From Zingiber officinale (Eukaryota > Streptophyta > Magnoliopsida > Zingiberales > Zingiberaceae), in NCBI RefSeq assembly GCF_018446385.1, contig NW_024589887.1, positions 1 through 64,000 of the forward strand: a DNA stretch of 64,000 bases, read 5' to 3'. Each line of letters begins with the position of its first letter. Position 1 is the first letter of the stretch. A model generated the notes under the pieces. The model saw nothing but the letters and a program-made list of their open reading frames with translations, was not told where the DNA came from and did no database searches. This document shows, one piece after another, positions 1 to 10,124 of the stretch. The position numbers and the translations under genes were made by a program.

Positions 1-244
1 CAAAGCAGGATATGTTTGGGTCACATCACAGCAAGTCTTCTGCCGAAATATCCTGCACAATGCAAGATCTTTGGGTCCCTTGCTAACTCTTATAGGAGGT
101 TTTCCTTCGGTAGAAAATGTGGGGAAGCGGCCACCAGGAGAAACGCAGAGTCCAGTGGGTTGGGCTGTTACAAATAATCAAAGCGAACATAAAGTTTGTC
201 ACGCCCCGGGGGTATATTTCCCGGTACCCCACTCGGTGACAAAA

Positions 245-630
245 TAATAGTATTGCTATACCTTTGACCCAGTTGACTAGAAAAGGGGTCAAATTTACTT
301 GGTCTGAGGCTTGTGAAGCAAGCTTTCAAGAGCTCAAGCAGAAACTGAAGAGTGCTCCAGTGTTAGTTATTCCCTCTGGAGATGATGGATTCATTCTTTA
401 CACGAATGCGTCTATTTAAGGATTAGGGCCAGATTTGATGCAGTATAATCGAGTAGTAGCTTATGCTTCTCGTCAGCTGAAAGATCATGAGAAGAATTAT
501 CTCATATATAATTTAGAATTAGTAGCTATCATTTTTGCCCTAACAAAGTTTATAAAACTAGAAAACATTTCCAAGACGGGACTTTTCATTAAAATTAATG
601 ACCAAATCAGCAAGTGGAATAACTAAGTGC
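245..630 (+). mobile_element. Ty3/gypsy RNase H relic
   Basis: The plus strand reads as the reverse transcriptase/RNase H junction of a gypsy element: a stretch like FQELKQKLKSAPVL, then YASRQLKDHEKNY and LELVAIIFAL. These are hallmarks of the RNase H domain of chromovirus-like Ty3/gypsy pol. It is a short broken fossil with several breaks; no LTRs were recognised nearby. The first 245 bases and the DNA to about 2.5 kb show no gene. Confidence 0.7.
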
Positions 631-639
631 TAAATTGAC

Positions 640-2520
640 AGAATATTAAGTATAATAGCTCAAAGGAAACCCCTCTTGGATGACTTATAAAAGAATATAC
701 AGAAACCAAAGTTAACCACAATTTCATATGCTTCTCTTAGTGAATTTGCCCATTAGCTAAAAAGAATTAAATTCAAGGACCGTATATTGTGTATTTAACC
801 TATACACTTGTGCTAATAGTATTAATTAATATCTTTGTTTGAAATATAGTAATTAATTCCCATACACGTGGGTCTTGATGAACTCGTCTCATGCTAGCTC
901 GGGTGCTGCGATTTACCTCCCTCACGATGGCCGTGGGTCCGGTCAGTGGGGGCCCTGGGGGCAAGGGTTTCGCCTTTTTGCTGCAATTGATGAGCTCGTC
1001 CCATCTTTAATATTCTGTGAAACTGACACGATCAAAATGTGCCAATTGCCATTGAGTAGCATAGTGGACACAACCCATTTGTAAATAATATACAAATTGC
1101 GAGACATAACCTTTATTACAATTCAGCTTGGCAATCTAGTAATTTTCCAAAATTGCTCTAAGTGGGCGACTTAACTAACTAGAACCTCTTCTGATACTAC
1201 ACTTAATTAAACTATGAGTTATTATGGTCACCACTTTGCTAATTTGAAGCTTTTCTAATACTACACCCAAACTATAAACTATTACCATCCCCAAAAGTCT
1301 CTCTTCATTATTATAAGTGGGATGCGCTTTAAGTTCAACCCATTAGTTGTACGAAACCAAACACTATGCTATGACCATTTAGAAGACACAACATAATGAC
1401 ATAATTGGGTCACATTTGGTGGGATCATTCCAATAGTAATTCTACTCCTTGGGAACAGCAAGGTGTTACTTTGACTCAGAGTTAAACATAATTATCCTGA
1501 GTGGATTGCTTAGTGAATTAAACCCATTAGTTAACATACTAATCTGGAATGATATGTATTACCTTAAATCAAAGTTCAACCCATTTGTTGGCCTATCTAT
1601 TCAGCATTTCAGCTCCACTCTTGCTCAGACTTTCTGATCACAACTTCGCCAGGAAGTTCTTGCTTTTCCACTCCGAGGTCTGAACTAAACAACTCCATAT
1701 CTTCAACTTCAACCATTCAAACTAACTCCTCCTTGCTCATTAAAAAAATAATGATACAAATGTTTTTTTGATGAATTCCCTCCCAATTCTTCCAAATACA
1801 ACCAAAGCAAGTCATTTATATTCCACCAACACATAAATCATCCAGATAGAGACAAACCCACATCGACACCACGAAAGTTAAGCCAGCGATAACCAGCATT
1901 GTTCAGAGACAGATCTCAGAAACTACCGGAACAAGGCAACCCATCGCATCCAAGAAGATTCAAGGACTTCAATTGGGGGTGAGAGCGAAGGTTTCACGGC
2001 CGTGAAAGAGACTAAGGAAAGAGTACGAAAACTTACCAAAAGAGAAAGCCGAACATATCGGATAGAAGAAGAGAAGAATGAGCAACAACGGCAACAACAA
2101 TAACAACAAAGACGACTCCCCGCCACCGCCACCGCCACCGCCATAGGCACATCCCCCATTGGTTATATCAACTATTCCCGGCCAAAACGTGACCATCGTT
2201 AGATAATATCGACTTGCCTTTACAAGAAACGGGGCGGGTAGTCGAAGTAGATTTAAAAACCAATCCAATTTTACCTGCCTCAATATATTGTTTATTAACT
2301 AAGATTGGATAAATACTATGAAAAGAGATTATTTTTATTTTCCGATATAAATAATTTTTCTTAGTAAGGAAATTTATATTGGAGTACTGCTTTGCAAACT
2401 ACTAAACTCCATAATAACTTAATTATTAGTCAACATTTTTTTTTTATTTCTAAACTTCATTTTGTTAAAAAATACATAATTTTAAAATAATAATGTTCAC
2501 AGTTTGAATTCAGTATCATA
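640..2520. other. Gene-free stretch
   Basis: AT-rich intergenic sequence. Short degenerate internal duplications (phrases like 'ttcaacccatta' recur around 1.33-1.58 kb) and a GC-rich patch at 0.87-0.99 kb are visible. A CCG-type trinucleotide run near 2,120-2,143 produces low-complexity ORFs on both strands. No gene could be supported. Confidence 0.5.
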
Positions 2521-2526
2521 CGATAA

Positions 2527-3010
2527 ATAATCTCATCCGAAAGTTGAGTCAGATAGTAGAAATCGATGACGAGGGCGAGGATGTTGACTGAGAGAAAACC
2601 TAGGTATGGGACCTGAAGATAAGTTGCAGGCTTTTGGCCCTCGAGCGAAGCAAGGGAAGACGGTTGAAAATGGACCTGTGCACACCACAGACAATTCACA
2701 AGGAACGTTAGAGCGAAAATCAGGAAAGAGGTCTCTGGCACAGGTCCTCCGACGTTCAAGTCAAAAAGAGACTGAGCGAAATGGCGTGGAGAGGGAGAGA
2801 GTGGCGCAGTAACATAATCCTGAGAGGGAGAGAGCGGCGCGGTGGCGTCGGTGTGGAGAGGGAGAGAGTGGCATGATGACATCAGCATGGAGAGGGAGAG
2901 AGTGGCGTGATGGCGTCGTTGTGAAGAGGGAGAGAGGTGATTGTTGCTAGAGGGGACGCTAGAGGCGGCGGTGTGCTTGGCAATGATGTCCCTGCAGCAA
3001 AGAAAATGCA
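2527..3010 (-). mobile_element. Degenerate LTR relic with minisatellite
   Basis: The plus-strand text 'ctcatccgaaagttgagtc' and, further on, 'cctccgacgttcaagtc' match the U5/R segments of the minus-oriented LTRs elsewhere in this window (27.3, 47.5 kb). About 2,785-2,945 carries roughly five copies of a 33-35 bp unit containing 'gagagggagagagtgg'. A minus-strand ORF through this block is low-complexity and looks incidental. Old, broken fossil; ends not defined. Confidence 0.5.
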
Positions 3011-3119
3011 ACCCTGCCCCCTTTTCGTCCAAGCCCCACCAACTCTCTAAAAGCCCTAAAATGGTAAAATGACCCAAATGCTCCTCCCTTTGTCCACGTG
3101 TCCATCTCCATATCACCAC

Positions 3120-4820
3120 ATCAGTAAACAAGCCACGCTAAACCAAACTTTAAAGTATTTAAATTTGTTTGACATGATAGCCGAGTCAAGTCAAATCGAA
3201 AATAAATTAAGTCATTGAAATGATTATTCAAGTTTAACTTGATTTATTTTTTATGAACTTAAGATTGATTCGTTTAGATGTTATCAAACTTTTTTGTTTG
3301 ATTATTTAAAATTTTTACTTGCTTGATTAGTTATTGAACTTGATAATTCAAATTTGTATATTAATTTTAAAAGTTTGTTTGTTTATTTAGCATATTAATA
3401 AGAATTTTATTAGTGTCATATTTACAACAGTGAAATAGAGATTAAATCCCGATGGACTCATGCCTTGGGAAAAAACTCATTTCATCACCCAACCACTTGA
3501 CAGTCGGCTATAAGTTGATCCGATAATTTACCTCTCTTTATATAACTTAAAAACAAACGATTAAATATATATGGGATAAGTATAATTATCTTTTACTATC
3601 ATAAAATTTTTATTAATGAATAACTTCCCTCTGCTATCAAAGCCTAAAGCACAAGTTCTACCATTTCTCCATTTTGCTCTAAACAAGGTAAGAAAATATA
3701 TACCAATGAGCAGCACATATCATACGATCGATCACCCTGATTTACTTGTTACACAACTCTAAGGGGATTTTGAGAAGCCTAATCCGATCAATCCTTCATG
3801 CTACGTATACATACAATGTACACATATTACCCCACAAACTGAAGACCACACCAAAATAGTAGTTTGGATTCTCAAACCAAAATAGAACATCATTACATCA
3901 AGCTGACAGTAAGTTCCTCGTCATATCCAAGAGGACGGATCCAGAAAATATGTTTCCTTCTTAACAGCATAATTATAAAAAAGTGAAATTAAACTGAATA
4001 AGCTCTGAGCCACCGAGTCACATATCAAGCCAATGGCTCAATCAATCAAATTGCATATCAATCCAGATGTCAACCTGGAAAAACTAATTGGTCAAACTAA
4101 CCAAAACTGAGAGCTCTAGTTGCATATTTATCACATCCAAGCTAGGTTAAACTGGCCTAAATCAATCACTATAGTTGCATATTTATCACATTCCAGCTAA
4201 TTGGTTAAACTGGCCTAAATCAATCACTCTAGTTGCATATTTATGACATCCATTTAAGAAAAAAATCCACTTAAAATCTGCTTATGAAAAATCATAGTTA
4301 TCAATAAACCTTATAAAATTTAATTTTATAACACATAAGAAATGAATATTAATATCGAACTAGAATAATCAAAATGCAGGTAATGTTTGCAGGATTTTAT
4401 GGGGTTTGAGGATATATTTATTATTATAGTAGGTTAAACTATGAAGAAAAAAATTCCATCCCAATTATAATTATGTAAATGTTGCAAATGGGCATTTATG
4501 ATATTTAAAGCAAGATAATATAAATAGCCCGGTTTTCTAAAAAGATTAACTCTGACGCATTAGTGCAAACCAGCTAAGCAATTTTTTCATATATCTGATT
4601 CGTAAACTTACCCAAGCTAGAGAAATACCAGTTCTAATTTTTGTTCTGATTCGACTGATGGTCCATAAGTATACTCCTAAGATTGACACATGCAGCAATC
4701 TCAAGACTTCTAAAACCAAAGATGTAACAAAAATTTTGTTCAGATATCAAAGCTACTTTTACACAAATGTTCACAGCAACACTTCGCAGTTATGTATTGA
4801 ATAATCAACTAAAAATATTT
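3120..4820. other. Gene-free AT-rich stretch
   Basis: AT-rich DNA. The part at about 3.15-3.45 kb, rich in 'gacttga/aagttc' phrases, resembles the hAT MITE at 26 kb and may be a relic of it. Around 4.12-4.25 kb a roughly 70-bp phrase ('agttgcatatttatcacat') recurs three times. No coding region was recognised. Confidence 0.4.
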
Positions 4821-4822
4821 AC

Positions 4823-4945
4823 CTCTCCGCCCTTTAAAATGATGATGTTTAGATGAATAGATGCATAAAACTTCAAGGCATTGCCGCCGGATGTAACTTC
4901 TATAGGTCCTCCAAACCCACCAAATGTGCTCAGCTTAGATCTAAC
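4823..4945 (-). pseudogene. Orphan recA-like exon
   Basis: On the minus strand a 123-bp, 41-codon block bounded by an AG acceptor and a GT donor encodes SKLSTFGGFGGP, then EVTSGGNALKFYAS, then a degraded HLNIIILKGGE. Bacterial and organellar RecA have the same segment (GGNALKFYASVRL, followed by a basic stretch and KKGE), so this is the RecA core just after the ATPase fold, as in plant mitochondrial or plastid RecA. The residues after FYAS depart from the family. No other RecA exon (Walker A, the FINQ strand, the C-terminal domain) was found on this strand between 3 and 7 kb. It is therefore best read as a surviving exon of a decayed or duplicated recA gene. An intact gene with distant exons is less likely, given the changes. 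Confidence 0.6.
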
Positions 4946-5009
4946 CTACACCAGTAGCAGGATGTGTATGTGTCCAATAGTAGAAAAGAATAATCCGAGC
5001 AGAAATTTG

Positions 5010-5125
5010 GAGTGAATTAAGTCGGCTCCACATATATGGAGGAAGGTAAATACAGATACACAGGCCATAGGCGCATGGTGGAACAAATCCTAAATCGTCA
5101 GTTTCTGAGAATCGACCCCTGGCTA
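5010..5125 (-). mobile_element. Degenerate SINE relic
   Basis: The plus-strand sequence 'ggaggaaggtaaatacaga' through 'tgagaatcgacccctggc' parallels the well-preserved minus-strand SINE at 15,710-15,900 ('gagggaggtaaatgcagg', 'tgagaatcgaaccctgga'). The box B region (complement of 'aatcgacccc') is recognisable. Flanking target duplications are not clear. Confidence 0.45.
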
Positions 5126-5213
5126 TTTGCATTAATCCTCTACAAGTAAGATGGATGGGATGTCAAGTAGTGCATGAAAAGAGCAATGACACAATTGGAG
5201 TATATATATACAC

Positions 5214-6343
5214 TGATACGCCGTATTGTGAGGGACCCCAAAAGTAATATGAGGTTAATGGTCAAGATAACACGTCAGTCAAAGTCATGATGACGTTCAA
5301 GGTAGTATAGCAATCAAAATCAAGGTGTATGTATCCTAACAGACCACTTCCAACGAGGCTCAACTCCCCAATTGTCATGTGCATGACTCCCAATATAAAT
5401 CCAACCGGCCCAAGAGTCGGTTGGGCCAGTCAAACCTACGGTGCTCAACTCTCCACTTTTCATAGGCATGACTCCGAACATAAATCCGATCGGCCCCAGA
5501 GCCGTGTCGAACCTATGGGATTCAGCTCCTCACTTCTCATGGGCATGACTCCCAACATAAACCCGATCGGCCTGAGAGCCAATCGAACCTACGGGACTCA
5601 GCTCGTCACTTCTCATCGGCATAACCTCCAACATAAACCTGATCGGTTCCAGAGTCGGTCGAACATACGGAACTCAATTCCTCACTTCTCATGGGCATGA
5701 CTCCCAACACAAACCCGACCAACCCTAGATCCGGTTGGACCTTCGGGGCTCAGCTTATCCTTCTTATGGGCATGACTCTCAATATAAACCCAACCAGCCC
5801 CAATGTCGGTCGCAACGAGGCTTAGCTCCCCACTTCTCATGGGCGTGGCTCCCAATATAAACTTGACCGACACTAGAGCCAGTCGGACTTACCGAGCTCA
5901 ATTTCCCATTTCTCATGGGTATGGCTCCCAACACAAACCCAATCAGCCTTAGATCCGATTGGACCTCCCGAACTCAACTCCCCTTTCTTATGGGTATGGC
6001 TCCCACTTCCTATGGTTGGTTTGTTGTAGAGTGAGTCAGTCATTCCGGCCAGCCCGTAAGACCGGCCGGCCTTAATGTTAGCCGCCTCAAGGTCTGGCTG
6101 CCCTTAAGACAATAAACTCCTTGGTTTTCTCGGCCTAAGGGTTGACCATCTTTCCCCGACCGGATTATAACTCGATCTGGTTGAATCTAAGAACTTTAAC
6201 ACCGGGCGATTAATCAAAGCCAGCTGAAGGGATGTTACTCCTTCTCGAGTATGACTATCACCTCATCTTGACTTTGACCACTCCGTCATCTTAACTGTCA
6301 CTGCCACGTCACCTTCTGGGTCTATTCATCATAACTCGTATCA
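5214..6343. mobile_element. LTR-like block with TGATACG/CGTATCA ends
   Basis: The block starts TGATACG and ends CGTATCA, the terminal motif of the 5' edge of the solo LTR at 27.3-28.9 kb. Both edges contain the 'gtcaaagtca..atgacg' phrase in opposite orientations, so both look like U3 starts facing each other. No matching 5-bp duplication was seen (tacac on the left, tggac on the right). The interior is mostly a tandem array. A rearranged pair of LTR ends or a foldback element are both possible. Confidence 0.45.
5360..6010 (+). repeat. About 8.5 copies of a ~76-bp tandem repeat
   Basis: Each unit contains 'tctcatgggcatgactccc', then 'aacataaacccgatcggcc', then a 'cggtcgaacctacggg'-like tail. 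Copies are diverged from each other, pointing to an old array inside the LTR-like block. Confidence 0.8.
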
Positions 6344-8050
6344 TGGACAAACAAACAAAAAGAAGAAAAAGATGAATCTTGTATCTATTGTTTTATTCCA
6401 TCAGTTATCTATACTCATTTCTATTTCTACAAAAATCTATACACATTTCCAAAGAGTGAAAAACTGCAGACTGAATACTCAATCTGTGGCACATGCTTTT
6501 AATGTGACAAAATGCATAGCAGAATCTTTCGGTAGACTGTGAATATGCCACACGTGCTTTCGAAATGGGTTCATTAGTGCAAATTAGTGTTGTCAAAGGT
6601 CGTCGAGCAAAGTCGTCAACCAAAAAGAATGAAAACAAGGAGTTAGTTTTCGGCCACTCCAATCATCAATAGCGTCGAACTTATATGCATATCATCGTCG
6701 CTACTAATGGCTGTTTTAACGTAGTGTACTATCAGGGTAGAAAAACATGATAGTACTACCCTTGCAGCCAAACGAAGTAGGAAAACGAAGAGTCTGACAC
6801 ACAGGAACAGAACATGCGAATCACACAACGCCAGCCTAAGAAGCCCCTCAGGGAGGCCTCGCCATGGCCGTCGACCACTGAGAGTCCTTGACTGCCTGTA
6901 GAAAAAAGAAGCGCTGGGATCGACGAAGATGCTCACATGCTCTTCGCCATCGTCGAACTCGCGACGGAAGGGTTTAGGGTTTTGAGAGGCGGCGCAGAAA
7001 GCAGTGTGAAAACCAGGCGGGTGCTCACATGTTCTACTGTCCTATGGATTATGATGGACCCATCTGTTTACCAGATAGGATCTATCAAAATATATCAGCG
7101 GACCATCCTCCCGTCCTCAACGAAAACGGCCAAAATTCAATTATTTTCCCCTTTTTCAATAAATCCTTACGACTTTAAAATCATTAAAATATCTACCCCA
7201 TAATTTCACTTAATAAAAGAACATAATATGACATACATATAACATAGCGTCACTTTATTATTTATGTAACGTTAATGTATAAAACTATTATATTAATATC
7301 ACCCTTTTATTTTATTAAGGTACTTATATTCATTTCAATATTAATATTCATTCTTTACGACTTCACTATCTACTTATTTATTTTTATTTCTTCCTTATCT
7401 TCATTTTTATAAAATCAGTTTATTAACCACGTTGAAAGAATTGAATATGACATAGTATCATCAAATAAATAACTATTGATGATGTGCAATTTTTATAAAA
7501 TAAAACTCATCAAGTATTATTATTGAATCAGTGTCCATCTTTAAAGTAAATTCTTTTTTAAATTGGTTCATATTTTATATCCTAAACTTATATCAAGATA
7601 AACTTTATGATGTAAGAAATAAACCCTCAATCAATTTTTAGATTGTACCGTTGCAGAAACTGAGCACAACGATACATGACAATAAATAGATTAGTTATGA
7701 GTTTCATATATTTTATTAGACTAAAAGAAAATTAATGAACTAAAAATTTTAATGGATTAAAGGTCAAGAAAAATAAAACTCAACACATACTACTAACTTT
7801 AAAAAAAAACCTGGGCTAAGTCCATCCTAACCTTTGGGGTGACTACTAACTTGAGAAAAAAAAAATCTGTGCTAGATCCACCCCAGCTTTTGGGATGACT
7901 CTTCCCTTCCCTGCATCCACATATTAATACCAATGTAAGGGCTGATATTCTAATAATTTTAAAACTTAAGGCATCCTTATTGATTTTAACATTGACATTA
8001 GTTAGTTTTGTCCTACAATGTATTTATTTACTCATCTTATTTATATCCAA

Positions 8051-8084
<34 letters not shown>

Positions 8085-8230
8085 TATATAAAATCAAATA
8101 ATTAAAGGCCGTTAATATTAGATGTTATAAAACTCATTCACATTTTACCTATTTTCATTGGCAAAGACACCTAAATGCCGTTCTCTCATTGGTCCTCCTC
8201 GGCCTTGTCCCCTCACACGTTCCATTAAAA

Positions 8231-9406
8231 ATGCTCTTCAAAACCACTGATTCAGTGAAATAAATAAAATAACAAAATAAGAGTACGTTTAGTTCAGATT
8301 ATTCTGGATAATTATCTAAAATTATCAATAAAAATCTTATTTAATTTAGATAATCGATGATTCTTAAGTAATGTGAGACATACAATCGAAATCGAGTAAG
8401 AGTACATTTGATTTGTACGTTTTTCATTTTCAGTTTCTGAAAAACGTGTGTTTCTGAAAAATATGTTTAGTTTGCATTTTTCGTGTCTGTTTTCTAAAAA
8501 ATTAGACAGTGTTTTCTAGAAAAATAGAAAATGACAAGAAGTCATTTTTTGTTTTCTAGAAAATGTGCATTTTCCAAAAAATGAAAATGGAGAATATGTA
8601 AACCAAAAACACCCTAAGATTTTTCTTAATTCTAGAGTTAATGAAATTTTTTTGCCCAAACTACTCTCGAATAATAGAAAAATATGATAAAAAAGTAAAA
8701 TGTAAAAAAATATATATATAAAAATATAAAAAATAAAATATTTTTTTAAGTAAAAAACATAAAAAATGTTTAAAAATAGAAAAAACATAAAAAAATTTAA
8801 AAAAAATAAAAAAAATAAATGCTCTTCAAAACCACTGATTCAGTGAAATAAATAAAATAACAAAATAAGAGTACATTTAGTCCAGGATTATTCAATTATT
8901 CATATTAAAATTATCAATAAAAATTTATTTAATTTAGATAATTATTCTCGAGTAATGTGAGACATGCAACCAGAATCGGAAAATTTCGGAAAATCAGAAT
9001 CGGAATTGGAATCGGAATTTGTTTCTGTTTGGTTTGCACCGTTTTCATTTTTATTTTCTAGAAAACGCGCGTTTTCTGAAAAATGATATTTAGTTTGCGT
9101 TTTCCGTTCTTATTTTCTAAAAAAATAACTTGCGTTTTCTAGAAAAACAGAGAATGACAAAAAATCATTTTCTGTTTTTTAAAAAACGCACGTTTTTCAG
9201 AAAATGAAAATGAAAACGGTACAAACCAAACTTAAATTTTTCTTGTTTATGGAGTTAACGAAATTTGTTTGCCCAAAATACTCTCGAATAATAGAAAAAT
9301 GTGATAAAAAAGTAAAATGTAAAAATATATATATATATATATAAATATAAAAAATAAAATATTTTTTTAAAAAAAAGTAAAAAATATATATTTTTTTTAA
9401 AAAGAA
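8231..9406. repeat. 588-bp tandem duplication
   Basis: The phrase starting 'atgctcttcaaaaccactga' at 8,231 recurs at 8,819, and similarity continues through 'gagtac.tttag', 'atgtgagacat.caa', the 'ttttctagaaaa' palindromic core and 'actctcgaataatagaaaa'. Each unit holds an imperfect inverted repeat, suggesting a MITE caught in a segmental tandem duplication. Confidence 0.75.
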
Positions 9407-9962
9407 AAACATTAAAAAAAATTAAAAATAATAAAAAAAGGAAAAAAATTAAAAAAACATAAAAAATGAAAAAATATTTAAAACGTAAAAAATAAAAAAA
9501 AATAAAAAACATTAAAAAAATATATTAAAAATAAAAAATAGAATTTTTTTAAAAAAAATTTAAAAAAGATTAAAAACATAAAAAAATAAAAAATAGGAAA
9601 AATTAAAAACATAAAAAAAATTTATAAAAAACGAAAAAATAAAAATCTAAAAGAAATAAAAATTTTTTAAAAATTTAAAAAATGGAAAAATAAAAAACTA
9701 AAAGAAATAAAACAATAAAAAAAATAACATATAAAAATAAAAAAAAATGTGAAAAAGAAAATTTTTTAAAAAAAGATAGAGTTTAAAAAATTATATATAT
9801 ATATATATGGGATTGATTTTATAACTAGGATAATATAATAAAATATTAATCTAGATTATTTATTAAAATTTTCAAATAAATAAATTTTTATTATATTAAT
9901 TAGGTTGAAATAAATAATATTTAGTTATATTTTATTTCTTATAACTATTATATAATCAAGAT

Positions 9963-9977
9963 TATATATATATAAAC
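9963..9977 (+). promoter_or_regulatory. Possible TATA box of the ERdj3B gene
   Basis: 'atatatatataaac' lies about 150 bp upstream of the ATG, right where AT-only DNA gives way to leader-like sequence. Position and motif fit a plant TATA box, but the surrounding DNA is so AT-rich that chance is likely. Confidence 0.3.
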
Positions 9978-10124
9978 TTATAACCAAACACACCTAAGGT
10001 TTGGGTTTTTAAAAGGAGCATTCACGTCGAAGAACAAACGGCGTGGAGAAGATCTCGATCCCTAATCCTCGATTCTAAAATCCAACGCCTTTGATTGCTG
10101 CGGTGGGAGCAGATTGTCGCTCCA

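Larger units (their letters stand above)
6344..10120. other. AT-rich gene-free stretch
   Basis: No gene supported. It holds a GC-richer island at 6.83-7.03 kb with a minus-strand 'aaaccctaaaccc' phrase typical of plant 5' leaders, an (ATT)n microsatellite at about 8,053-8,088, a 588-bp tandem duplication at 8.2-9.4 kb, and A/T-only low-complexity DNA from about 9.33 to 9.8 kb. Confidence 0.5.

Noticed and set aside
870-1000. GC-rich patch with 'gtgggggccctgggggcaag' considered as a SINE
   Set aside because: Box A/B motifs and target duplications could not be identified.
1923-2283. Minus-strand ORFs with poly-Gly, poly-Leu and poly-Cys runs and a GTAAG donor-like site
   Set aside because: The runs come from a CCG/GTT microsatellite. 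A first exon is conceivable, but nothing downstream on that strand continues it.
2457-3131. 224-codon minus-strand ORF
   Set aside because: It runs through an LTR relic and a 33-35 bp minisatellite; the Ser/His/Pro-rich composition reflects the repeat.
6850-7010. Minus-strand 'aaaccctaaaccc' leader with a short ATG frame, considered as exon 1 of the recA relic
   Set aside because: The frame ends after a few codons, no RecA core exons lie between it and 4.9 kb, and the link would be speculation.
8516-9512. Phe/Tyr/Ile-rich minus-strand ORFs
   Set aside because: They are readings of A/T-only low-complexity DNA and show no domain.
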